DNA of 64,000 nucleotides from positions 2,629,115-2,693,114 of the forward strand of contig CM030938.1 of the NCBI GenBank assembly GCA_018136815.1, written 5' to 3'. This document shows positions 1 to 9,821 of this stretch, piece by piece. A model generated the notes under the pieces. It was not told the origin of the DNA and searched no databases. It saw only the letters and a program-made list of their open reading frames with translations. Numbering within the stretch: the stretch's first letter is position 1; each line of letters begins with the position of its first letter. This DNA is from Isochrysis galbana. Taxonomy: Eukaryota > Haptophyta > Isochrysidales > Isochrysidaceae. Position numbers and translations under genes: made by a program.

Positions 1-1
1 C

Positions 2-1018
2 TCTTCTTTGCGCGAGGCGGAGGGCGCCCATGCTGCACAGCGCCTTTGGGGTGCCACTCGTCGGCTTCTGGCCGTGCTCCTTGCAGACCGCGCTACCAAG
101 CTGCATGGCGCACTCATGCGCTGGTATCATGCAATGTTTGTGGGGGAGCAGCTCACCTGCCAGAGGCTAGAGTCGCAACGCGCCAAATTGGAGGAGCGTG
201 CCCTCGTGCTGATGGGGAGAGCGCTTGCTCGCTTGCCTGACTTGCTAGCGCATGCATCTGTCCCTCTTGCCACAGCTCTCGACCGTTGGAGAGCTGCAGT
301 CTTGGCCCACGCTCTAGACGCATCGCGCGCCTCTCGCGCTGAGCTCGAGGTCGACATGAGATCTTTGTCGTCTCTCCTTGCGTCCGCTACCGATGGTTCG
401 GAGACGGTGCAACAACAGGCTAAAGAGCGGATCGCTGATCTCGAGCGCGACCTCTCGGAGGCATCAGGGCGTTTGCAACAGCTTATGGCTGAGAGACAAG
501 TTTCTCAAGAGTCCCTTGCGACTCTGGAGCGCGAGCGGGGGGGGCTTGGCTCACGGCTGCAGCAAGCACAATCCGAGTTGGCAGCGGCAACCGCCGCGGC
601 AGAAGAGGCATCGCGAGAAAAGCAACAAATCGCTCGAGAAAAGGATGTCTTGTGGCGAGAACTAAATGCTCGGGAGGCGAAGTCCAAGTCGGAAGTGGAA
701 AATGAGCACACTGCCCGTCTGCACGCTGAGGCGCTGCGTCTCCGGGCACAGCTAGAAGCGAGCGAGCGCGAGCGCGAGGCATTGCTGACGAAAGCTTTGA
801 ACGCCACTAAGCTCCAGGCGACGCTGCATGCGCAAGCCCAACAGCACGAACAATACGCCCAACAGCAACACCATCAAGCTGCTGTCAACGCATATCAAAC
901 ACGCGCGGCAGCGCTGCGGCAGGGGATTGGTATTGGTATGCACGCCAGCCCTTTGCAATCGCCAGATTGGATTACGCGCTCAGAGTCACGGTACAAGGTG
1001 TCCTTTCCCATCGATTGA
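2..1018 (+). CDS. coiled-coil protein, 3' part (partial)
   Basis: The frame is open from the left edge of the window to a TGA at 1016-1018, so the start lies upstream and at least 338 residues are visible. Residues about 1-110 are Ala/Arg/Leu-rich and probably helical. Residues about 110-275 are strongly heptad-like and charged (runs such as SEASGRLQQL and EREREALLTKAL), typical of a long coiled coil. A short Gln/His-rich stretch (about 275-295) and a non-coiled tail ending in SFPID follow. No catalytic motif is visible. Coiled-coil proteins of this make-up are often structural or centrosomal/golgin-like, but that would be a guess from composition. That it is real coding sequence is fairly sure; the product name is not. 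Confidence 0.7.
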   Translation, partial: SSLREAEGAHAAQRLWGATRRLLAVLLADRATKLHGALMRWYHAMFVGEQLTCQRLESQRAKLEERALVLMGRALARLPDLLAHASVPLATALDRWRAAVLAHALDASRASRAELEVDMRSLSSLLASATDGSETVQQQAKERIADLERDLSEASGRLQQLMAERQVSQESLATLERERGGLGSRLQQAQSELAAATAAAEEASREKQQIAREKDVLWRELNAREAKSKSEVENEHTARLHAEALRLRAQLEASEREREALLTKALNATKLQATLHAQAQQHEQYAQQQHHQAAVNAYQTRAAALRQGIGIGMHASPLQSPDWITRSESRYKVSFPID

Positions 1019-2167
1019 CGAGTAATGATGCGGAGCATTCGAGCAAAGTAGTAGGCTTGTGAATTACTTGGGCCTAAAGCAGCCGACAAGTTCTGTCTAC
1101 GGGTATGACGATCATAAGAGCCGGGAGCACACGCATTCCTTCGAAAGGGGTGGTTCACGAGGGAGGGCGCGGCAGTGCATTTCGTGCAGTACAATTCGTG
1201 AAGATTGTGTAAAGGATGTATGATGCGAACGAGCGTTCGTGCGCCAAGCGTCCGGAGCTGGCTCGCAAACACAATGCATTCACAATACTGGCAGCTATTG
1301 GGTCATTGCTGTGATACACACCACTCGCGCCGCGCTCTAGTAGAGCAACGCACTCAGGTAGATTTGCAAAAAATAGGACCGTCGAAGGAGGTGACATTTT
1401 TGATTTCAATTGCTAGCTCGAGCTATGTTAAAACGATAGGGTCATGGAGCGCGCGCCGCTCCCCTGCCCTGCCGCCACCCCCGCCGCGCCGGAAGATCAG
1501 GCCATGCTTGACGCCGCGCACCTGAAGCGCCCGCGAAAGGGCGCCCCTCTGACCCAGGTACGCACGAGACTCGTCCCGTGCCGCCCCCGAAGTGCCAAGA
1601 ACCAGCAAGCCCACCATGGCCAGCAAGGCCCACACAATCCTCACCTCCGCTCCCAACCACATGTGGCCAGCCACCCAATAAATCAAGCCGGCTCCAAGCC
1701 GCATCCCATAGGGAAAGCCTCACGGCTGGGCCCCTACACAGCCGCGGCACTGACCTCGTGCACAAGCACGAGGCACAGACCTGGCCAGTCACAACAACAA
1801 CCCCTGGGGGGAGAACGGGAACGGGAGAACTGCCAAATTGGCGCACAAAACTCTGCATCCAAAGCTGGAAACGGCTGACAGACCCCAGGGAACTTCCCGA
1901 CCTGAAGCACACGAACCATACGCCACCCCCTCCCTTGACACGAGCAAAGGGCCAGCCGCCTCTAGCTCGCTCAACACAAGACACTAGCTGCTAACAGCAA
2001 GCACAACAGAGACAACGCATCACCCACCAAACAAAGAGAGAAGCAGCAAGCAGCACGAACCAAGCGCTCTCGCGCCGGGCCGGACACAACAAGAAGGGAA
2101 CACAACCCGTACCGATCATGCAGACAAACTCTCTTCTATCCTTCTCACTCCCACCTCCAACCCTCAG
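1019..2167. other. intergenic, no supported gene
   Basis: About 1.1 kb. Overlapping open frames on both strands between 1442 and 1994 have low-complexity Pro/Arg/Gly composition and no family resemblance, so none is called. The segment carries the short repeat at 1431-1460. From about 2000 it becomes A/C-rich, as expected of a 5' leader to the relic that follows. Confidence 0.5.
1431..1460 (+). repeat. short dispersed repeat, GATAGGGTCATGGAGCGCG type
   Basis: The core GATAGGGTCATGGAGCGCG recurs in inverted orientation at 12118-12142, and a diverged copy in the same orientation lies at 11088-11112 (AATAGGGTCCTGAAGCGCG). A pair of inverted copies about 10.7 kb apart with genes between is too far for one transposon, so these look like ends of separate small elements. 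Confidence 0.4.
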
Positions 2168-2588
2168 ATGGCTGACACGGAAGACATCGAACAAGAACTA
2201 GAGCCTCATCAAGTCTTCGACATTTCGGATTTCGGATAAAATCATCATCACCTTCTCGCCAACGGATCGCGGCATCAACGTCAAAGACGAGGCGGCGCTC
2301 AGGGCGATTGTGGCTCACCTGAACCGTCTCGAAGGCGTAGAACTCGAGCCGGACTTCATATCCAAGAGCGCCGCGGGCCCTTGGGAAATTCTTGTCACGG
2401 CAAACTGCGCTAACCAATTCCGCGACACGTTCAAAAACGTCACCGGCTTCCAAGCGATCGGCGTCACGACCCCGATCAACATCAAGTACCAAACTCTCGA
2501 CGAAAAGGCGAGCGACCTCCCGCAAGCGTCATCCAAGGCGCTCGCCTCGGCATTCAAAGACGTCTCCGCGCATCTGGTGACCTGGTAG
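2168..2588 (+). pseudogene. unrecognised small protein, disrupted reading frame
   Basis: An ATG at 2168 opens a frame starting MADTEDIEQELEPHQVF that stops at 2237-2239. A second frame, open from 2202, continues as KIIITFSPTDRGINV and runs to a TAG at 2586-2588. At the switch lies a 7-bp tandem duplication (ATTTCGG twice, about 2222-2235). Dropping one unit would put both halves in one frame of about 138 residues, so this is either a recent frameshift, a sequencing error or a very unusual splice. The protein has no family I recognise. Its middle (AIVAHLNRLEGVELEPDF) resembles a frame at 27150-27417 (AIVELLLELEGVDPEPDF), which shows that it belongs to a repeated family, possibly the first ORF of a mobile element. 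Confidence 0.5.
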
Positions 2589-2799
2589 TCCGCACTTATA
2601 AATAAGTTCGAAATGAAAAGCCTCATCCTCATCACGCTTAGCACCGGCTGACCGACGGCATCTTCGGAAAAAGTAGACTCTCTTCCTTCTAGAAAAAGGC
2701 ACTAGAAACATTCCGCTCACTTCCTTGTTCCTTGAAATTTGTTTGCGTTGGTCTTACCGCCCGTCGCTTTTTCGTGTAGTGTGGGGAGCGGCGGCGTGC

Positions 2800-3380
2800 T
2801 CCATGGCGACCAAGTATAAACTTAGTTCAGCGCTAGCGAGGGAGAAACAGAGACAGAGAAACAGGGGAGACCAGGGCCCAGCCCCAGCCTCCTCTGCCCC
2901 CTGAGCTGGCCTCCATCCAAGAGCCTCAGGCGACCTTCCAGGGGCGCCAGCAGGCCTGCCGCAGGCGCGCCATCGCGCGTGCCGCAGGAGAGGGAGAGGG
3001 GAGAAAGAGAGCGGAGAAGAGGGTGGGCGCGAGCTAGAGCTCCGCCCAGCAAAAAATAGGTAAGTCCCGCGCCTGTTTACAGGATAAGTCGGGACGGAGG
3101 CCGCCGTCTATGTCTACCCGGGACACATGAGACATGAGACATGAGTCCTACAGGAGGAAGAAGGCGAAGGGGGGGGAAGATCACCGGTCACCAGGGGGGG
3201 GGGGGGACGCCGGACCATATCTAAGCCTTTCATCCCTATCCCCCTAGTAGTGCACCGGGGGAGCTGCCTGATGGCGGGGGAAAGGGCCAGTGGAGTGGGG
3301 GTGTAGAAAGTTTCATGCGTCTAAGTACGTGGGCCCATGGCCGCATGTGCGGTATAAGAAGATGATAAAGTTTTATTTCT
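2800..3380 (+). repeat. SINE-like repeat family A, copy 1
   Basis: This roughly 570-bp segment matches 14751-15442 in order: the block AGCCCCAGCCTCCTCTG, the block GCGCGCCATCGCGCGTGCC, GCGCCTGTTTACAGGATAAG, CGGACCATATCTAAGCC, CCCCCTAGTAGTG and GGGGGTGTAGAAAG. It begins near ACCAAGTATAAACTTAGT, a motif found again at about 53995, and inverted at 21242 and 49716, always at a repeat edge. It ends in a T-rich tail (AAAGTTTTATTTCTTT). No protein is supported inside it. Confidence 0.65.
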
Positions 3381-3478
3381 TTAGGACGCACTTTCATTTG
3401 CACACGCAATAGACATTCGCTCTATGCTACAGGTGGCTGCGGATCGACGTTGATGACTGTCACAGTCACAAGCCAGGG

Positions 3479-4438
3479 CTATCTTGGACCCTTACGAAAA
3501 GGGTCGACGCCTGTTCCCGAATTCCTATTTGCGACGAACTCTGCCAAGGAGTACGTTGAGTGGACATCAAAAACAGCCCACTGGGAGTATGGGAAAGTGT
3601 GCTTCATCTTCTCGTACCACCTACGCTCGGTGATGATGATGCCCCACTTAAAGTTGTCGAAGAGCGAGCTTCCCTCCTTCCACTGGTATGCGAGAAGTTC
3701 TACGAGCGTGAGTGCGCTCGGAATGATGAATGATCCGATCCGTTGTCCACCCGCACCAACCACGAGCATCAACTCACGATTGGCATCTTTCACCCCAGCT
3801 ACTTCGGGTAGCTTGAACTTCTCGCCCAGTGTCTCGACTTCTATGCGCACAAGTCGAGCAACAGATTCCTGCGTGTACAGTCCGGGAACAGGTGAGATCA
3901 ACAGAAAGTGCAGACAAATTGGGCTGGGAAGCAGGAGGGTAGAAAAGGTGAGGAGCATTCATACCGCCGTCGCGCCCTTAGTCGTTGTGATAGAGCCTTG
4001 ATGGACCCCCTTTGGAAGCTCGCGCTGCGTGACCTCAGAACGGAAGCTGTAAGGCAACGTGATAGGCTCGCTCTTGGCTTTCTCTAGAGCAAGCAGATAC
4101 TCCTGCTTAGCAGCCTGCTGCGCTGCAGCTGTTTTATTTGTCTCGCGATCGGACGAGTGATCCTTTCCCATGCCCTTGGAATATAAGCGCGGTGATATGC
4201 TCTCATCCTCCAGCTCGTCTCCGAAGGAGAGCACGCTCGCGGATGCAGTCTTCTTCTTCTTCTTCTTCTTCGCCGTTCCCGCATCTACAGCATTGCTCTC
4301 CATGGTGTCCAGTGCTGCAGGCGCGAGCTTGCCGAGCGCGGCCGCCTGGAGCAGCTCCTCCCGCTTCCGCTTGTACTCGTCTTTCGTCTGAAGCCCTGTC
4401 GATGCCGCCGACAGGCTGTTCGCCAACTGGTCATTCAT
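3479..4438 (-). CDS. XAP5/FAM50 family nuclear protein
   Basis: This is a conserved nuclear protein; homologues in plants and animals (XCT, FAM50A) associate with splicing and small-RNA processing. Two exons are inferred: 4438-3965 and 3868-3479, with a 96-bp GT-AG intron (3869-3964; donor GTATGA, acceptor ACGCAG, phase 0). The product is 287 residues, against about 320-340 usual. Residues 1-110 are charged, with a KKKKKKK basic stretch and a LSFGDELEDE acidic patch as in the family. From about residue 133 comes LPYSFRSEVTQRELPKGV, the start of the XAP5 domain. The hallmark ERRWYEKMKHTFPYSQW is near residue 239. The retained intron would also be partly open, but reading through it breaks the domain. 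Start chosen at the first ATG of the open frame. Confidence 0.9.
3869..3964 (-). other. intron of the XAP5/FAM50 gene
   Basis: GT donor complementary to 3963-3964 and AG acceptor complementary to 3869-3870. Removing it joins ...TTTKGATA to ESVARLVRIEVE in frame. The intron holds an in-frame stop just after the donor (GTATGA), so splicing is required to reach the conserved C-terminal half. Confidence 0.8.
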
Positions 4439-5523
4439 GTCTACGAGTCCGGCCTCCTGTTAGCTCGAGACGCGCTGCGAGTTGAAAACAACCGCCCCCC
4501 TCTCCCCCCCCGCACTTGCTTTGTTCGAGGATTCGTTCGAGGGCGCCATTAGAATGTATAACTATGTGTGCCGAGAGTTTATAAACTTATAATGGGCCGG
4601 GGTGCCGGGTGCCGGGGGCCCCGCGCGGTATCTGTGCTAATCCCGCCAAGTCATAACATCGAGTGGGGCACCCCCTGGTTGTGTGTGATATCGAACTGTT
4701 TACGTTGCTTCGCATTCGCACGCTAATCTCAGCAGGTTCCAGTTGCGCGTTTGCACGATGACAGTGACCTCTCCCGGCGTGACCTGCCCGCCACCGCCTC
4801 ACCGCCCCCCCCCCTACCCCATACGCATATACCATATATATTAATAGTAGTATGATGAAATCAGCTCAGAGAACTCTCCTATGTGTGGAGAGATTTTCGA
4901 CACCTTGCGAGGAGCCGCAAGATTTTTAAAAGTCGTGAGTTTTGAAACGGAGGTAGTATCTAATGTCAATGTCAATGTCAATGTCGAATGTCGGTCATAA
5001 CAAATACTACTAAATAAATAATGCCAAAGCCACACACATGAACCGACTCCCCGGCGACTTCCTTGGACTCCCTTGCCGTTGGAGCAACAGTAAAAAGCTT
5101 TGAGACTCAGACGAGTTGAGTGTTTCTTTTCTTCCCAGCCGGTGCGTATGCCAAGCCCTTGGCTGAAGCAGCGCGCACAGCCGCCAGCCGCCAGAAGTCC
5201 CTTGGGTCTTGGGTGTACAAGTACCAGGTAAGGTGACTGAAGTAAGAAATAGTGTTCGAAAAAGTCAAAGGTCAAGGGGCGCCAGCCTCCCTCGAGGAAT
5301 AAAGGAGCGGCACACGCCAACCGACAAATGGGCAGCCTTGGCAAGTTCGAACCGCGGACGTTGGATCGAGCACTTTTGGAATGCTCGCCATCGACGGCGC
5401 ATGCACATGCCCACGACAATACCAAACGACTTAGCCCTCAGTCTGAATGTGCGATCACGCACACTTGAACTTGACGACAGGCAGCAGAGACTACCACCAG
5501 GGCGAATGCTGTCGGATGTCAAA
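4439..5523. other. intergenic between two minus-strand genes
   Basis: C-rich just upstream of the XAP5 start (4491-4512) and again near 4805. A short TCAATG tandem repeat lies at about 4968-4990. A 194-codon minus-strand frame (4841-5425) has no family resemblance or codon consistency and is not called. Otherwise nothing is seen. Confidence 0.5.
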
Positions 5524-7170
5524 TCACGGCGGAGGAAAGATTTGGCCCAGAGCGCCCAAGGCCAAGGGTGGCGAATCAAGGGCATATTCTAGCCCCTCTA
5601 TTGCAAATGCGTCCAAGAACCAAAATGGATCCCACGGATCCTGAGGAAGTAGGTCCGTGCTGACGCTGGAGAACGTGCCAAACGGCTTTAGATACGCACC
5701 ACCCGCCATCTCGAGCGCTGCAACTCCTCCACGGCCCGCCTCCTCAAAGAAGCCGCCAACCACGTCGAACATTGCTGTGAAGAGTGTGGCCGTAACGACC
5801 CAGCTCGTGAGCCACACAACGAGGCTCGCTAGACCAACACGCAGGGCTCGCGCTGTCATGCCCATACGTAACCATGGAGCAATGAGGACGTCCACGATCG
5901 CCGAGCCGATGAACCAGATTGTGAAGACGTGATTGCTCACCATGAGCACAGGGTACACGAGTAGTTTATGTTGGTGCACGACAAGTAATGGTGTGAAGAT
6001 GGCCACGATGGGCGTTATCGCAGACACAAGGCCGGCGACTTCAAGGTATTGGTTAGAACGCCAGTTTAAGATCAGCGGCAGTTGGTTTTCCTCGGCGGCA
6101 GCGGCGCCAAACAGAAAGCCCTGCACGAGAAAGTCGTCGAGCTCCAAGATGAAAAGAATTGCAATCGTGTTGAGGCAAATTGAGACGGAATTCGAGCCTT
6201 GACCCAACACGAAGAGCGGGAACGTCGAGATGAGTAGGGGCAGAAAGGCAAAGAAGCGGACTAATTGTATGACGAACATGCAGATGCGCCAAAAGTTGCG
6301 CTCCGAAAACCACCCATCGCCGGGCTGTTTCTCATCGTCTGTGTTCTGCGCAATGTCTTTGAGTGCCCAATGCATCAAGCGCACCTGAGCGAGGCGCACG
6401 TCCTCAGCCTCTCGCTTGACCATGGCCCCAGCCATCAGACTGCATAGGAGCAAGGTGAGCCAATCGTACCAGAGCATGCTGCGCACTGACTCGTTCGCAA
6501 CAGTCGCCCACGAACGCACGCTACCCGCAATAGTCTTGCACCCGCTGCAGAAGCGTGTGCGCTCCTTGGGCGAGAGAGCCACCGCCCATTCGTCGCGCAG
6601 GTAGAAGACCTGTCCTCCTGCCGTCTCAGCCTGCCGAATCAGGCCCAAAGTTGGAGCTTCCGGCAACGCGTTGATATAGGCCCTCGCATTAGCGTAGACC
6701 GGCGCGCGTGCCACCTCGCCCTCGTTGCACATGCGAGCTGGAAACGCACATGGATAGCAGGTGCCCTTTGTGCGGGGGGCGGTGATCGGCCGTTCGATCT
6801 CCAAGTCGGCAATTACCGTGGTGTTATCGTAATCGAGCAAGGTTGCTGACGGCGGCACGCAGTAGGCCGCGGGCGGACAGTCGGTGTCCACCTCGCATGC
6901 ACGCATGACGGAGTCTCCAAGTGCTCTCGAGATAGCGAAGAGTGAGACAATCTGCACAAAGAGGAGGGCAGCTACCGAGAAGAGCCAGAGTAGACGGCGA
7001 GCCCTGCTGCCGCGCTGATCGAGCGAGTGGCTAATCGCCATGTGGTGCCATGATTCGGGCAATGGGCGCAGCCGTAACTCTGCCCCTAGCTTGGTGCGAA
7101 CGGCTCGCGCGGAGCCGCTCGAGACCGAGACAGGAGGGACAGACTGGCGCAGCGAGAGGAAGCGGCGCAT
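5524..7170 (-). CDS. multipass membrane protein, unknown function
   Basis: This 548-residue protein starts with a basic N-terminus (residues 1-58), followed by a hydrophobic segment near 60-82 (LLWLFSVAALLFVQIVSLFAI). A lumenal or extracellular Cys-rich region follows (about 90-230) with CEVDTDCPPAAYC, CYPCAFPARMC and FCSGCK, suggesting disulphides. From about 235 there are six or more hydrophobic helices (for example LLLCSLMAGAM, FFAFLPLLIST, CLNTIAILFILELDDFL, VGLASLVVWLTSWVV). The helix with ELDD in it is characteristic, but I cannot assign it to a named transporter family. Methionine 1 is used because the basic leader runs straight into the first helix; Met44 (MAISHSL) is an alternative. 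Single exon. GA-rich DNA lies directly upstream. Confidence 0.8.
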   Translation of the reverse strand: MRRFLSLRQSVPPVSVSSGSARAVRTKLGAELRLRPLPESWHHMAISHSLDQRGSRARRLLWLFSVAALLFVQIVSLFAISRALGDSVMRACEVDTDCPPAAYCVPPSATLLDYDNTTVIADLEIERPITAPRTKGTCYPCAFPARMCNEGEVARAPVYANARAYINALPEAPTLGLIRQAETAGGQVFYLRDEWAVALSPKERTRFCSGCKTIAGSVRSWATVANESVRSMLWYDWLTLLLCSLMAGAMVKREAEDVRLAQVRLMHWALKDIAQNTDDEKQPGDGWFSERNFWRICMFVIQLVRFFAFLPLLISTFPLFVLGQGSNSVSICLNTIAILFILELDDFLVQGFLFGAAAAEENQLPLILNWRSNQYLEVAGLVSAITPIVAIFTPLLVVHQHKLLVYPVLMVSNHVFTIWFIGSAIVDVLIAPWLRMGMTARALRVGLASLVVWLTSWVVTATLFTAMFDVVGGFFEEAGRGGVAALEMAGGAYLKPFGTFSSVSTDLLPQDPWDPFWFLDAFAIEGLEYALDSPPLALGALGQIFPPP

Positions 7171-7309
7171 CCGCAGGCTGGGGAAGAGAGGAGGCTACGT
7201 CGGAGGGAGGGGGCTGCGAGTGAGATGCTGCGAGGCGGAGATGGTCTCACGAGGGCGGGGAAAGCACGTTGAGGAGCTGCGGCTGACTAGGTGGCCTTCT
7301 TGGTCCTTT

Positions 7310-7499
7310 GACAGACAGAGAGGGAAGGAGAGAGAGATGGGGGAAAGAAAGAAGGGGAAGAGGGGAGAGGGAGGGAAGGAAGGGAGGGAGAGAGAGGAGA
7401 GAGAGAGAAGAGAGAGAAGAGAGAGAAGAGAGAGGAGAGAGAGACGAGAGAGACGAGAGAGAGGAGAGAGAGAAGAGAGAGAGGAGAGAGAGAAGAGAG

Positions 7500-7539
<40 letters not shown>

Positions 7540-7612
7540 GGGGGCGGGAGAGAGAGAGAGAGAAAGAAAGAGAGAGAGAGTAAAAGAGCGGAAAGAGGGC
7601 GGGAGAGAGAGG
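7310..7612. repeat. GA-rich simple-sequence tract
   Basis: Nearly uninterrupted GAGA/GGGA sequence over about 300 bases, a homopurine strand facing the start of the minus-strand membrane-protein gene (140 bp away). Long open frames here (Arg-Glu or Ser-Leu repeats) are products of the repeat. Confidence 0.9.
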
Positions 7613-8635
7613 AGACAAATAGACGAGGTGGTGCGAGGGAGTGGCACAGAGAAAAAAATCATAATGGCACGAATAGTGTGTCTGTAGGAGCTGAATCAGC
7701 AAGCAGAACATCGAAGAAGAAGCGTGATAGTGAAGAATCAAGGTCTTCTAGAGCCTAGGTGCGGTGAAGGGCGAGTCGAGAGCTCGAGGCGTTTGACGCT
7801 CGAGAGAGCATCATCGCCTCCGAGATGCAACGCAAACCTAAGAACGCTCGCCGCAAAACCAGGTGGGGGAGTAAAGAATTGATAAGGAATTGCGAATTCC
7901 CTAATCTTTGAGGGGCCGGGCCTTGCAACACGATGACCCCGTGACCCCACTTCATTCATAGGGAGAAGACCAGACAAGCCGAGGGAATTGCGAATTCCTT
8001 ACTGTAAATCTCTCGACGTAGCCTTGCAGCGCTGACCTCGTGACCATTGAAATCTTGATTCTTCATGCGGCTGATCGTGGCGATGTTGTACTTTATTTGG
8101 AGTGTTGCGGGTCTAGGGGAGATCACACCCCAAGGGTATATGACCCCTAGCTAGAGAGCGCGTGACGTGACCGTGTGACGTGACACTGTACGCCGTCCCC
8201 TTCCCTTCCGGGTGTGCCCGATCGTTTCCGCCGCGCGGCTTCTCCCATTGGAGGGTCCCCCTCACCCTCACCCTCACCCTTTTCTTCTCGTGTTGATGTT
8301 GTAATTATATCCAATACTAGCCCGGTCACTCACTCATTTTAACCACTATCGCCCACCTCCCCTGGGGGTCCAAGGATTCCTTAGGGTCCCCTCCTACCTG
8401 CCCCGGCAACTCCCTCCCCCCTCCGAACGACCCCCTCCCGCCCCACGAAGGGCAATGGCAGAGCAAGCTGCGAGCTGCGAGCAGCGAGGTGGGGGGGGGA
8501 TGAGGGCGCTCTGCCGCCGAACCGCCGAAATGCCACAAGGTGGGCTTGCACTGCTTGCCCCTGCCCGCCTGCCCGCGTCGCCCACCCTTGAACTATCGGA
8601 TGCGAGCGGTTCTGGTACGTTGCGGCTACCACTGC
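7613..8635. other. intergenic, no supported gene
   Basis: Contains GCGAATTCC motifs near 7890 and 7988, a short CCCTCA hexamer repeat (8260-8279) and a poly-G stretch at 8492. No coding or RNA gene is supported. Confidence 0.5.
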
Positions 8636-8639
8636 AGTT

Positions 8640-9070
8640 GTTGAGAGATTTGGCCATACGGTATCCATACGGCATGCGGTCCAGGGTCCAGGGTCCAGGT
8701 CCCACCACTTGGAGGAGCTTGTGGCGCGGTCGGCGGCCGCTGAGTCGAAGAAAAGATTTTTAACGAATTTGAATTTGTCGAGTCTATTCGTTGTGGTTGT
8801 GGTGTTACACCCTTGAGCGGCGGCGTCGAGCGCGCTACTAGTGTTGTAGAAGTTGGAGTGTTGGAGTGGTCTCTCGGCGGGGGTACCACATTAGAAATTG
8901 TAGTCTTGTAAGAGGTCTTGTTGGCTAGCATCCCTAGCCACATACACCAGACGAGCCATGCACCAACCGCGCACACCGCACACCCCCATCGCGGGGTAGG
9001 GGCTCCGTTGCCGTCAAGGTCAAGGCACGGTCCCTCAGCACTAGGATTAAACTAGGACAACAAGAAAACT
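8640..9070 (-). repeat. dispersed repeat family B, inverted copy
   Basis: The reverse complement matches 29035-29430: the blocks GGTGGGACCTGGAC, AAATTCGTTAAAAA-like, GCTCAAGGGTG, CTCTCGGCGGGGGTA, GGCTAGCATCCCTAGCCACAT versus ATGTGGCTAGGAATGCTGGC, and GCGCGGTTGG...GCATGGCTCGTC occur in the same order. No coding capacity is evident. It may be a solo LTR or non-autonomous element; both ends are uncertain by tens of bases. Confidence 0.6.
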
Positions 9071-9317
9071 CTGACAAGTACTGTAGAATGTGAGTGTTCC
9101 AGTTTGCGGTCAAGTCTCAAGTCTCAAGTCCAAGTTCTCTGTTTTTCGAGTGATGTGCAGTTGACAGTTGAGAACCGCTAACACACCACACGTTCGGGCG
9201 GTCCAAAAGAGAACGATCGCTGTCAGCGGTCAGCGGCCTTTGATGGAGCCGCTGAGCGCGCGGGGGGCTGCGCGCCTCGTCGCCCCCCCCCCCTTCCCCA
9301 ACTCCCCCCCTCCCCAA

Positions 9318-9379
<62 letters not shown>

Positions 9380-9821
9380 CCTCCCTCCCTCCCTCCCTCC
9401 CTCCCCCCCCCCCCCCCCCGCGTCTCCGTCCCTCCCCTCCCCTCCCCAACCCCCCCCCCCCCTCCCCCCCGCGCATCCCCGTCGACCAGCTGTCCCCCCC
9501 CCCCCCTCCCCTCCCCTCCCCGCGCCCTCAGCTGTCCCCCCCCCCCTTCCCCCCGCGCCTTTCACGCCGCTGCCGCCTCCCTCCGCTCATTTCGCTTTCG
9601 ATTATCATCACCCATCGCCGAGACAGAGACCCGGGCAAGCGGGAGGGACGCCTCGACAGACCTCTCCCTCCCCATCTCTTCTCCGCGCTCTCCCTCCCAA
9701 ACGAGAGGCGTAAAGGGGGAGGCGAGAGTGAACTCGCAAGCGTGCGCTCACATCTACCGCCAAGGCTCCTTGCCGTCCATCACTCATAACCTGCCTCTCT
9801 CTCTCTCTCGTTCCGTACGAC
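9071..9821. repeat. CT microsatellite and poly-C tracts upstream of the ELMO gene
   Basis: (CT)n spans about 9321-9375, then CCCT repeats and several runs of more than ten C up to about 9555. A second short CT run is at 9795-9809, 13 bases before the ELMO start. No gene is supported in the interval; it is the pyrimidine-rich 5' flank. Confidence 0.85.

Noticed and set aside
1442-1994. Overlapping open frames of 138-180 codons on both strands
   Set aside because: Gly/Trp/Pro/Arg-biased products of GC-rich DNA, mutually exclusive, no family resemblance and no leader or splice context.
5330-5380. GGTTCGAA-like T-loop near 5350 (also near 30505 and 57872) as tRNA genes
   Set aside because: No complementary T-stem or acceptor stem could be paired around them.
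4841-5425. 194-codon minus-strand frame
   Set aside because: No domain, crosses simple repeats (TCAATG), no conserved start; probably chance.
7040-7741. Long Arg-Glu and Ser-Leu open frames
   Set aside because: Encoded by the GA/CT microsatellite; stop-free only because of the repeat.
8260-8279. CCCTCA repeats as a telomere-like array
   Set aside because: Only about three units, not a known telomere repeat and internal to the scaffold.
9117-9713. Pro/Ser-rich and Gly/Arg-rich frames over the CT and C tracts
   Set aside because: Low-complexity translation of simple repeats upstream of the ELMO gene.
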